Positions 1 through 8,660 of a stretch of DNA of 39,176 bases are shown here, in pieces. Every line of letters starts with the position of its first letter. The stretch's first letter is position 1. Where the stretch lies: contig JAQVSI010000008.1 of NCBI GenBank assembly GCA_028700625.1, positions 1 to 39,176 on the forward strand, given 5' to 3'. This stretch comes from Candidatus Shapirobacteria bacterium. Lineage in GTDB: Bacteria > Patescibacteriota > Microgenomatia > UBA12405. A program made the position numbers and the translations under genes. The notes beneath the pieces are model-generated. The model did no database searches and was not told the DNA's origin. It saw nothing but the letters and a program-made list of their open reading frames with translations.

Positions 1-365
1 TCAAATCCAGTGACGACATCATTCTTATCAAAAATAATTTTATAAGAATAAATATTTTCTTCACCAGATTCAAATTTTAATATCAAATCAGAAAAAGAAA
101 CATCGGGTTCTAAACCATCAGGAACTTCCTGTTTTTTAACACCAACAATTCTTTCTTCTACTTCTTTTGTTTTTTTGTTTACCAAAAAAAACTTTTTAAC
201 AGGAACATCAATTATTCTTGTTTTTGGTTTAAAAGGTACAATATATTTTCCAGTATCTTCGGGAGAAACATCAGATGAGGTAATTCCTAAATTTGGATTA
301 TCATGAACTCGACCTTCAATAACTCCAAAAATTTTATTTGTTTTTTTACTGTAAAAGATTATCAT
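1..365 (-). CDS. Hypothetical protein, 125 aa, spanning the circular junction (start codon at 365-363; stop at 39037-39039 after joining position 1 to 39049)
   Basis: Reverse-strand reading MIIFYSKKTNKIFGVIEGRVHDNPNLGIT... is open to position 1 and continues in frame through 39049-39037 to TAA. Confidence 0.8.
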   Translation of the reverse strand, partial: MIIFYSKKTNKIFGVIEGRVHDNPNLGITSSDVSPEDTGKYIVPFKPKTRIIDVPVKKFFLVNKKTKEVEERIVGVKKQEVPDGLEPDVSFSDLILKFESGEENIYSYKIIFDKNDVVTGF

Positions 366-1237
366 GCAATTTTATTTCTAAAAACAATAACTCGATAATT
401 AATAGTAACACTTCTTTCCAAAGTAATAACTAACCTAGCGACATAAGACTTCATCCAAACATTGTCATTTGATCCATTGTCAGAAACATCAAAACCCATT
501 ATTGCCCCAGAATACCAATCTCCGCGATTTATTAATTCCTGCACAATATCTTTGACATTAATTCCAATCCACTCACCCGGAGGAGGTAAAGAATTATTAT
601 TGTTTGTATAAGCAGTTGTATCACTCCAATTTTCATCGTAACCATAGGTATGAAGTTTTAAATCACCAGATCCAGCTCCTTTTGAATCAACTTGAATTTC
701 CAACATCGCTGATTTTATGGTATCTCCTTGTTCAATTGTCGGCAAAAAATACATTTCAGACCAATAAGTAGTTCCATCTTTTTTACCCATTATCATATAT
801 TCACTAGTCCAACTTTCACTATTAAACATTGAATAATTATAATCATCGTAACCATCGCCTAAATTCATATCACCCATATTTAATTTTAATCTAATCTTAG
901 TCGCATCAATATAAGAATAAAAAGTGACAAAACCACCTGATCCAACCTGAACATTTGGAAGGATGGTTTGGCCACTTCCACCAAGATCATCAACATTACC
1001 TCGATAGGCAATATAAGCCGGAATATAACCTAAACCATGAGTAATATCTAAATATTTAATTTCAGCATCGCCAGTATTCCAAGTGATAGAGCCAGTGGCT
1101 TGACCATAGTAATTTAAAAAAGGAAATTTTGACGATAAAATCATGTGCCGAATATCATTGTCCGTCAAAGCAGAATACCCTTTTTCCATTATTTTTATTC
1201 CAAAATCTTGTGTCATGTTTTTAGCCTGATTCAGCAA
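362..1237 (-). CDS. Putative tail-tip/receptor-binding protein (shares N-terminal module with the two upstream neighbours)
   Basis: ORF; module D-F-G-I-K-I ... H-G-L-G-Y-I-P shared with the 1221-2171 and 2173-2490 products. Confidence 0.6.
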   Translation of the reverse strand: MLNQAKNMTQDFGIKIMEKGYSALTDNDIRHMILSSKFPFLNYYGQATGSITWNTGDAEIKYLDITHGLGYIPAYIAYRGNVDDLGGSGQTILPNVQVGSGGFVTFYSYIDATKIRLKLNMGDMNLGDGYDDYNYSMFNSESWTSEYMIMGKKDGTTYWSEMYFLPTIEQGDTIKSAMLEIQVDSKGAGSGDLKLHTYGYDENWSDTTAYTNNNNSLPPPGEWIGINVKDIVQELINRGDWYSGAIMGFDVSDNGSNDNVWMKSYVARLVITLERSVTINYRVIVFRNKIA

Positions 1238-2171
1238 AAATTAATAAAACATAAGGAACTGTACCATCAGCACCTTTAATTACCAAATTTACTTTTGTTG
1301 TATCGATGTATGTTTCAACTAACTCCCCTCCTGATGAAGCAATTCCAACTTTTCTCAGACCACATTCCAAATCAGGTTCAGTTCCATTATAAACATCAAC
1401 ACTTCCCGACCACCATTTACCAGAACTCAATTCAGCAAATACATGGACAGTTGGAGCAAAACCTAAATCATGAGTAATTTGTGCCGATCCAGTTCCGCCA
1501 GAAACAGTTATATTTCCAGTCGCAATTTGAGCCAATTTAACTGAAGCATATCGTGACCAAAAAGCATAATCTCTTGGATTTTGAGAAAGAATAGACTTTG
1601 TTGCCAAAGGAATTTTTAAACCATAGTCAATTTGAGTATCTGAAGCCACACAGTTATCAAGATAAGACTGAACACCATCAGAATTAGTCCCTTGCCATTT
1701 AATATATCGAACACCAGTGTCACTTCCTTGTAAATCTCCAAGTAAAGTACACCAAGTCACCCCATCAACCTGAAGATTAAATCTAGTATGACCACCTTCA
1801 GGATACATCTGAATTTCAATAAAATACCAAGTATTATTTCCCAAAGATAAGGCACTTTCACTATAACTTGATCCATTATACAATCGAAGTTTACCTCCCC
1901 AAACATAAACATAATATTGAAGGCTAGCAGCACCATCACCAAGCATTACAAACCAACCATAGCCGTTTGGAGTTCCGTTCCATCTAAAATAAGCCCCAGA
2001 AAATAAAGTTGCGTATTGAGCGCCCAAATCTTTTCGAACATTGGCATTATTCCACATTTTTGAAGCATAAGAACCCTGAATTTTTTGTTCAGTAGTAATA
2101 GCCAAAGTGCCACCACCACTACTGGTAAATTGTGAATAATCGTTTGTTTCAAAATCAGCGGTAAAATACAT
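1221..2171 (-). CDS. Putative tail protein with LamG/concanavalin-like N-terminal region and shared C-terminal module
   Basis: ORF; beta-rich sequence (ADFETNDYSQF...WYFIEIQMYPEGGHTRFNLQVDG) plus DYGLKI...THDLGFAPTV module. Confidence 0.6.
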   Translation of the reverse strand: MYFTADFETNDYSQFTSSGGGTLAITTEQKIQGSYASKMWNNANVRKDLGAQYATLFSGAYFRWNGTPNGYGWFVMLGDGAASLQYYVYVWGGKLRLYNGSSYSESALSLGNNTWYFIEIQMYPEGGHTRFNLQVDGVTWCTLLGDLQGSDTGVRYIKWQGTNSDGVQSYLDNCVASDTQIDYGLKIPLATKSILSQNPRDYAFWSRYASVKLAQIATGNITVSGGTGSAQITHDLGFAPTVHVFAELSSGKWWSGSVDVYNGTEPDLECGLRKVGIASSGGELVETYIDTTKVNLVIKGADGTVPYVLLIFAESG

Positions 2172-2172
2172 A

Positions 2173-2490
2173 TTAAGTTATACCTGTTGGAAAAAGAAAT
2201 AATATAAAATGACAAGATACTCCGGCGTAAAGAGTAGTCGAGGTGACATAAAAATTGTCGCTAGTTGCCCCAACTGGCAATGATCGATGGTTAGTGCCAA
2301 TATCTCTTTCATTAGCAAAAAAAATTGGAATATAACCAATTCCATGAGTTTTGCTTGATCCACCGCTTAAAGTTCCAGTTTCACTTACTTTTAAAATATC
2401 GAAACCAGAATTAAAAACATAGTCATAGTCGTAAAGAGCATTTAATAAACTTTTTCCTTGAACACAAATTTTTAAACCATGATCAGCCAT
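2173..2490 (-). CDS. Short tail protein made mostly of the shared module
   Basis: ORF; DHGLKICVQGKSLL...THGIGYIPIFF. Confidence 0.6.
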   Translation of the reverse strand: MADHGLKICVQGKSLLNALYDYDYVFNSGFDILKVSETGTLSGGSSKTHGIGYIPIFFANERDIGTNHRSLPVGATSDNFYVTSTTLYAGVSCHFILFLFPTGIT

Positions 2491-2519
2491 AAATAATTAT
2501 ATCCTTAAAAACTATTATT

Positions 2520-3272
2520 TTAAAAACCTCCGGCCTGATATCCCAAAAGAATTATCATATTTGCACTATCATCGTAAATAGCAATTCTTTTATTTACACC
2601 ATCGATTTTTATATTGGAAACACCGACTAAAATATCTCCAGTCAAAGATTGAGAAGAACCTGCCTTCAATAAAGCATCTGCCGCCCTTAAGTCATTGACT
2701 ATTTCCCATTGACCAGAAGCGATAGTTGTCGCCCCCACAGAAGCAGCTCGATAAGGTTTATTACTATCGTTTGTGTCATACCAAAGATCACCAATGGCCA
2801 AAGAAGTTGGGATTGCATCTTGAGCAAAGGTAGACATTGTGGTAGATACCACCAATTCCCATTCTCCTGCAACTATTTGATCCGCCCCTGCAATGGCGGC
2901 TCGATATAATTTATTACCATCATTAGTATCAAACCAAAGATCACCAATAGAAACCGAGGTAGGAATATCATCTTGTTTAAAAATATTTATTTTTGTATAA
3001 CCCGAACCACTTAAATCAATATCACTAGCCTTAATATGTCCATTCATCCACAATTGAAGTGGAGCATTTACAAAATCAGCAGCGCCTAAAGATAAACCAT
3101 TTTCATCGCAAATCATGGCATTATTTCCATAACCTCTTCTAAAACCATTTGAAAAAAACTGTAACCCTCCTAAATTTTGACCAAGAGCCTGTTCGCCAGT
3201 AATAGCAATAATAGCCAGCTCTTCTTCGGCTGACTTAACTGACATTTTTGGAGTTAAGTCGGTTGTTTTCAT
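2520..3272 (-). CDS. Putative tail fibre/structural protein with two tandem repeats
   Basis: ORF; IPTSVSIGDLWFDTNDGNKLYRAA and IPTSLAIGDLWYDTNDSNKPYRAA repeats. Confidence 0.6.
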   Translation of the reverse strand: MKTTDLTPKMSVKSAEEELAIIAITGEQALGQNLGGLQFFSNGFRRGYGNNAMICDENGLSLGAADFVNAPLQLWMNGHIKASDIDLSGSGYTKINIFKQDDIPTSVSIGDLWFDTNDGNKLYRAAIAGADQIVAGEWELVVSTTMSTFAQDAIPTSLAIGDLWYDTNDSNKPYRAASVGATTIASGQWEIVNDLRAADALLKAGSSQSLTGDILVGVSNIKIDGVNKRIAIYDDSANMIILLGYQAGGF

Positions 3273-3274
3273 AA

Positions 3275-4714
3275 TTACCTCTCTACAAAATTACCAAGAA
3301 CAATAATTTTTCTAATTGGACATTGAACACTAGAACTACCGTTTGAATAATCAACAAAACAACGAATATCCTCAACTGCTTTTAAGTTAATAGTTTTAAA
3401 AACGTGCATTGTCTTATTTTCACCAGTAACTTCAAAAGCATCCGTTATTGTCCCAGTCTCAGCTTGATTTCCTTCAATATAAATTTCTGCTTTTGCACCA
3501 GTAGCCAATGGTTTAGTAAAAACAATAATAGTATTAATATTCCCTAATTCTCGGCCTCTTGTAGTGCTAACAAAAATACTTTTCCACAAACTATCAACAG
3601 ATAATCCACTGAATTTAGCAATTCTGTGAGAATCAGTCCCATTCGTAGAGGCAATTATTGGAGTTCCAAAAGGAGCAGCAATTCCGCCAAGAGTGGCGTG
3701 ACCACCGTCTGCCAAAATAGAAATTTGGATAGGTAATTGACTAACTACTGATCCACAAGAAAGAATATTAGCCCCAGATAGAAATAATATTGTATTCATA
3801 TATAATGTTTTTTGCCTATGATTAGGTAAAGTTCCTGTAAAATATCTCAAAGGAGTTATTTGCCTACCATTTAACCATCCAATAGCAAAGAATCCCGATG
3901 TTTTATCTTCGTAAGCAACATAAAAAATACCATTTACAACGAAAGTGAATCCAATTCTTTGATTACCGACAGCAACTTCATCAGATAATTGATTAGAGGT
4001 GGCCGAAGCATCATATAAATAAATTTGACTTCTTCTTCCTTCACCATAATTTACCGATACATACCAAAGATTATTATAAAATTGAACATCAACAACTTCA
4101 GCCCCTTCTCCAAAATCTAATTTTTGAACATTGAGCAAGGCCTCCCCTTCTATATAAACTCCCAAATATCTACCGTTTCCAAATACAATAATATCCTCTT
4201 TAGCCGCGCAAGGATGGACTGCTTTTTCCAAAGCTTTATCAGTAGAACTTCCCCAATCAGGATCAATTGTTTCAGAAGCAATTGGCATTGTAGCAATATC
4301 ACCGCCAGAAGATTTATTGTAGAAAATAAAAATATTAGCACCGAGACGAATAATACTCTCCCCTTCAGTCATATCGGTTATTGTCTGTGGCCAACTAGGA
4401 GAACCACCACTAGAGATAGCAGTTGAGCTAAGTTTAAACAATTTCCCTGTTCCTACCGCATAAGTGACACTAGAGCTAACTGGCTTATCAAGAATAAATC
4501 TGATTAATTGATCAACAACTCCCGCCTGATTGCCATTTGTTAAATCAGCCAATGCCGGAGACTGTTGAAGAAAGCCCGGCAAAGAAATTATATCCGCCTT
4601 CATGTCACTAGCTTGACCATTATCACCAGTAAAAGTTTTATTGTCGATATGGGCCAAAGGGCTTAAACCCTCATTAAATAAGTCAAAATTTATTACAAAA
4701 TCATTATCTGCCAT
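3275..4714 (-). CDS. Putative beta-propeller-like tail/DNA-stabilisation protein
   Basis: ORF of 479 aa directly downstream of portal; repeated beta-strand blocks (P22 gp10-like position and style); family assignment is inference. Confidence 0.5.
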   Translation of the reverse strand: MADNDFVINFDLFNEGLSPLAHIDNKTFTGDNGQASDMKADIISLPGFLQQSPALADLTNGNQAGVVDQLIRFILDKPVSSSVTYAVGTGKLFKLSSTAISSGGSPSWPQTITDMTEGESIIRLGANIFIFYNKSSGGDIATMPIASETIDPDWGSSTDKALEKAVHPCAAKEDIIVFGNGRYLGVYIEGEALLNVQKLDFGEGAEVVDVQFYNNLWYVSVNYGEGRRSQIYLYDASATSNQLSDEVAVGNQRIGFTFVVNGIFYVAYEDKTSGFFAIGWLNGRQITPLRYFTGTLPNHRQKTLYMNTILFLSGANILSCGSVVSQLPIQISILADGGHATLGGIAAPFGTPIIASTNGTDSHRIAKFSGLSVDSLWKSIFVSTTRGRELGNINTIIVFTKPLATGAKAEIYIEGNQAETGTITDAFEVTGENKTMHVFKTINLKAVEDIRCFVDYSNGSSSVQCPIRKIIVLGNFVER

Positions 4715-4715
4715 T

Positions 4716-6512
4716 TTATTGAGTTATTACCTGTTCTGCAGGTATTTTTTGCTTACCCGCAACTCGATTCACTTGATTTGCCTGAGTTTGTTGAGGATTA
4801 GCGTTGGTTGGTAAAATTTCAGGCTTTGGTTGTTCTTTTTTAGGAGGAATTGGAATTCCCCTTGCTTTGTACATAGTATCAAGAATCCAGTTTATACGAT
4901 CTGGATCTTGTTCTAATGTAATTAAAGCCATTAAATCTTGGAGTTTATCACTGATATCACTATTTTCGCCAGTGATTGTGACAAATACCCTTGAACTAAT
5001 ACTGTCCCAAATTTCTTTAGCATTATTCAATGCCGGATCTACTTTTTTAATTTCGTTTAACTTATCCTGTTTAATAGCCTCGCCAACATCTTTTGTATGA
5101 GGGCCAAGTTTAACTAAATTATTGTTATACCAACTATCAACAATTATTTCTCGTAATTGATCAACAATATCATTATCACCAGTAAACCTAAAAACATCCT
5201 TTGACTTCATGTTTTTAATAAGTTCAGGCAATATCCATTGTTTAAAAACTCTTTTATAAGGAAGTGTTATTTTTTGCCTTAACAAAGCAAATAATTTCCC
5301 TGCGTTTGTGTCCATTAGCCTTGTTGCTCCTAAAGTTGTCCCCGGAGTTGTGTCACCTCGAACCACTTCATAAGAATTTGAGAGAGCATCAGCATCAGTC
5401 ATTAATCTATTCCAATCAGCAATTAATTGATCAGCCCCCTGCATCCTTACTAAAACTTGAGATAAATCATCAGTGTTTACAATGTCTCCATTCTCTAAAT
5501 CTGCCCTAATATTCATCATTATTTTGGCATCCTTACTCTTAAATATAGTTTTAGAACCCCATTCAAGACCACGAGCTAAACCATTTCCAATTTCATTGGC
5601 ACGAATTTGATGATCGAAGAGAAGTTCATACATCCCAACCCTCCAAAATCTACCATTGAAACGACCACGATGAGCATATATATAATAATCAGACATTTTG
5701 CCGACTAATTTTTCAGCAAACAAAGTATATTTTGAACCTTTCTTAGCTTTATTTAGACCAGCAACAATAACCTTGGCCAAAAAATAATTATTTTCATCAC
5801 CCTCTTGAGCTATCCCAGCAATTTCATTGTATTCTTTTTCGTTTACTTCACCAGTAAATTCAAATATCTCATATTTTTTACTACTACTCTCAATCGCCGT
5901 AGTTTCAGGAGCGGCGGTAAAACTTTTATTACCCAACTCTTTTATGACAGCATTAACATTGTCTTGATCCCATTCCTTCATTCTCTTCATCTGAGATGGA
6001 AGTAATTCATATCTTTCAATAATATCCGAATCATCAATAGTTTCCGCGGTAGTATTGGTTATATATGTATTTAAGTCATCAATGATATTGTAACCACCAG
6101 ATACTCTTTTAAACCCAATGTTACCATTAGCAGAGAATAATTCGACTGCTGTTTTTAATTTAATATCTTCTCCGTTTTCTGATAACCAATTTTTTAAAGA
6201 TGCGTTAGCAATAAAAACCGCCGCAAAATCTTTTCTAGGATTTTGAGAAAACAACATTATATTTTTAGTATCAAACCTTAAGTTCTTTACTTCTGAGTCG
6301 ATTCTAGGATTAATTATGTCAAACCAATAGTTATAAGATAAATCTGAATTAATCTTTTCCCCAGAGTGATCATGATTAGCAAATTTATAAATACGATCAA
6401 TTAATTCATGTTGACTATAATTGACTCCTTCACTTAATTGAACACTTTTAAAGAGATAATTACTTATCTCAGATTCCATTCTTTTGTATAAAGTTGATGT
6501 TGTTTCTGGCAT
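4716..6512 (-). CDS. Portal protein (podovirus-like)
   Basis: 598 aa ORF; size, position next to connector gene, and motifs typical of portals (YWFDIINPRIDSEVKNLRFDTKNI...LARGLEWGSKTIFKS...). Confidence 0.65.
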   Translation of the reverse strand: MPETTSTLYKRMESEISNYLFKSVQLSEGVNYSQHELIDRIYKFANHDHSGEKINSDLSYNYWFDIINPRIDSEVKNLRFDTKNIMLFSQNPRKDFAAVFIANASLKNWLSENGEDIKLKTAVELFSANGNIGFKRVSGGYNIIDDLNTYITNTTAETIDDSDIIERYELLPSQMKRMKEWDQDNVNAVIKELGNKSFTAAPETTAIESSSKKYEIFEFTGEVNEKEYNEIAGIAQEGDENNYFLAKVIVAGLNKAKKGSKYTLFAEKLVGKMSDYYIYAHRGRFNGRFWRVGMYELLFDHQIRANEIGNGLARGLEWGSKTIFKSKDAKIMMNIRADLENGDIVNTDDLSQVLVRMQGADQLIADWNRLMTDADALSNSYEVVRGDTTPGTTLGATRLMDTNAGKLFALLRQKITLPYKRVFKQWILPELIKNMKSKDVFRFTGDNDIVDQLREIIVDSWYNNNLVKLGPHTKDVGEAIKQDKLNEIKKVDPALNNAKEIWDSISSRVFVTITGENSDISDKLQDLMALITLEQDPDRINWILDTMYKARGIPIPPKKEQPKPEILPTNANPQQTQANQVNRVAGKQKIPAEQVITQ

Positions 6513-6514
6513 TA

Positions 6515-7246
6515 TTATAATCTAAAATTACTAATAGGTTGCTTTTTTAGCCTTAGTTTAGGCCTTTCATCAGGTGATCGTCTTTGATAATGTTCCTGAA
6601 TAGATAACCTTATTTTTTCTTTTTCAGCAGATAAAAAGGAAACTTTTTCCTTCATTCCGTTAGCAATAGCATACCTCAAAGCAGCAGAGACAGAAAGAAA
6701 TTGATGGAATTGAGAAGCAAAGCCCGGAGTTTTAGTGGTGTCTGTTGATACAAAATGATTTGCTCCCCGTTGGAACTCTATTTCAATGCCATTAGTAGAT
6801 GAATAATTTGGCACAGGGATAGGGAAAATAGCATTATCAATTTTATAATATTTAGTAGGATGACCAGTGTTATCAAGATCCGAATCGCTAACTTCACGCC
6901 TCAAACAAGGAGTCAAAGTTTGAAAATTACCATTTTCGTCTTTAATTCTCACCCGATTAAAAACTAAACTAGCATCGGGTAAAACATAATTATCACGATT
7001 TTCAACTAAACTTAAAGTAGCAATTGGAAAATCTGGATTAGTAGTATCATCCCACATAAAATTAGGATCAGCTTTGAAAAGTTCAGCCACAGCCTCATCC
7101 TGAGCCACGTTTATATTTCTAGCTCTATCTACAAGAGAATAATCAGTGTTAAAAGTTTCCCCATCACCAAATAAAAGGAAATCAATATCAGCGACTAATG
7201 AAATGCTTTTATCTGTTGGATTAAATTGCATAAATAATAATAACAC
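6515..7246 (-). CDS. Head-tail connector/adaptor-like protein
   Basis: ORF of 243 aa adjacent to portal; connector-like composition (NRVRIKDENGNFQTLTPCLRREV...GHPTKYYKI). Confidence 0.5.
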   Translation of the reverse strand: MLLLFMQFNPTDKSISLVADIDFLLFGDGETFNTDYSLVDRARNINVAQDEAVAELFKADPNFMWDDTTNPDFPIATLSLVENRDNYVLPDASLVFNRVRIKDENGNFQTLTPCLRREVSDSDLDNTGHPTKYYKIDNAIFPIPVPNYSSTNGIEIEFQRGANHFVSTDTTKTPGFASQFHQFLSVSAALRYAIANGMKEKVSFLSAEKEKIRLSIQEHYQRRSPDERPKLRLKKQPISNFRL

Positions 7247-7295
7247 TTTTTAATTTGACATTAAAAGAGTGTTACTATTATTTTTATTTAGATCT

Positions 7296-7595
7296 TTAGT
7301 TTTGTTTTATGGCTAAAATGAAACTTCCACAACAATTAGAAACCTCATAACCAATCAAATCATCATTTTTAAACTCTTTAAAATAATCTCGACTCTGGCC
7401 AACAAACCAAGCACCATCAACCCCCAAATTATAATCTGTTACCCTTTCTGGCTTTCTAGCAGGGTGAAAAGAATCCTTAACAGTGTCAACCATATCTTGC
7501 ATACCATCAAAATTGCTCAATTTTTTAAAAATTAACTTACCTTCATTTTTTTTAATAAAGGATTTTATTGTCGATCTAGTGATTCTGGTTATCAT
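7296..7595 (-). CDS. Hypothetical protein
   Basis: ORF, 99 aa, with consensus-type promoter at 7624-7653. Confidence 0.6.
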   Translation of the reverse strand: MITRITRSTIKSFIKKNEGKLIFKKLSNFDGMQDMVDTVKDSFHPARKPERVTDYNLGVDGAWFVGQSRDYFKEFKNDDLIGYEVSNCCGSFILAIKQN

Positions 7596-7623
7596 TTGAT
7601 TTAATTAATTATTAATTAATATG

Positions 7624-7653
7624 ATTATATACTCACACGTTAGTAGTTGTCAA
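7624..7653 (-). promoter_or_regulatory. Sigma70-like promoter with conserved flanking motif
   Basis: Minus strand TTGACA-N18-TATAAT; closely matches the element at 15740-15767. Confidence 0.7.
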
Positions 7654-7726
7654 GAAGATGTTTTCAATTCAAAAAATAGACTTTCGTGGTGTCATAAAAT
7701 GACATTAAAAGGATGTAGTTAAAAAA

Positions 7727-8164
7727 CTAAAAATTAAAATCTTCCCTATATTTCCAAACAAATCCATAAGCACTCTTACGCCTACCCTGACAACATTGAC
7801 GAATAGTTCGGCTTTTATATGGTTTTTTTTTGCTATTTTCACACAAATTTGGTGTCAAAATTCTTATTAACTCATTAACAGAATTCCAAACAGTCAACAA
7901 CTTTCCTTTTTTTGTATATTGAACAATTACTTTAATTTTTTTACTATTTATTTTTTTAATTCTTTCACTTAAATTTTCATTCTTATCAAAAGTCCAAATA
8001 AAACCATTAGAACTAGTCCTTAAATTTTTGCAAGATTGATTAATGTGCCGAATGTCAAAAGAAGGATTTTTTTTCTTTATCAAAAAATAACTATCCCAAA
8101 CCTTTAAAAAATTACCTTTTTTGTCAAATTGATAAATAATTGTTTTTTTGACCATATTATCCAA
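7727..8164 (-). CDS. NUMOD-like DNA-binding repeat protein, no nuclease domain visible
   Basis: Two repeats: IYQFDKKGNFLKVWDSYFLI...SSNGFIWTF and VQYTKKGKLLTVWNSVNELI...SAYGFVWKY, resembling NUMOD modules of homing endonucleases. Confidence 0.6.
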   Translation of the reverse strand: MDNMVKKTIIYQFDKKGNFLKVWDSYFLIKKKNPSFDIRHINQSCKNLRTSSNGFIWTFDKNENLSERIKKINSKKIKVIVQYTKKGKLLTVWNSVNELIRILTPNLCENSKKKPYKSRTIRQCCQGRRKSAYGFVWKYREDFNF

Positions 8165-8441
8165 AAATTAATTTTGCGACACCATAAACATCTAAATCTC
8201 TCTCCTCACTGAAAAAACTATTAACAAAATCTTTTCCTCCAATCAAAAGAGTCTCAACAAAAACTCTCTCATATCCAAAGTCTACTAGTTGATCAACAAT
8301 AAATTTTGAACTCTCCAAAAGCCTACCTCTCTGCTCCTCAGTAGCCACTTTATAAACTTGATTAATTTTTTTTACTCTCAACAAAAGATTAGTAATTTTT
8401 TCCTGTTTCTCATCAAATAACTTTTTCTCTTCAAAATCCAT
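8157..8441 (-). CDS. Hypothetical protein
   Basis: ORF, 94 aa, overlaps next gene start by a few nt. Confidence 0.55.
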   Translation of the reverse strand: MDFEEKKLFDEKQEKITNLLLRVKKINQVYKVATEEQRGRLLESSKFIVDQLVDFGYERVFVETLLIGGKDFVNSFFSEERDLDVYGVAKLIFG

Positions 8442-8449
8442 ATTTTTAA

Positions 8450-8660
8450 TTAAATAAATAATAATGTCCTATAATATACGTTTGCAATTTTTATATATAT
8501 TACATATATATATTTTGCAAATGTAAAATATATATATCCTATAAATATTTTATAGACATTTTTGCAAAGGATAAAGGTATTTTTGATAAGATTTTTCATT
8601 TTATTTGTAAAGATAGATTAATTTTAATAACATTTGTAATTGCAAAGGTATTATTGCAAT
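8450..8660. other. AT-rich intergenic region with recurrent TTTGCAA motifs (candidate origin or regulatory region)
   Basis: TTTGCAA at 8481-8487, 8514-8520, 8561-8567; TGCAA again at 8641 and 8654; long TATATA tracts. Confidence 0.4.

Noticed and set aside
1-127. True phage terminal repeats used for packaging
   Set aside because: The 127-bp length fits an assembly k-mer overlap and a CDS crosses the join, so an assembly artefact of a circular map is more likely.
1295-1477. Antisense ORFs in the track (1295-1477, 1757-1942, 1946-2215, 2709-2909, 4124-4426, 25056-25445, 27005-27322 and similar)
   Set aside because: They lie inside longer, better supported CDSs on the opposite strand or in another frame, with low-complexity translations.
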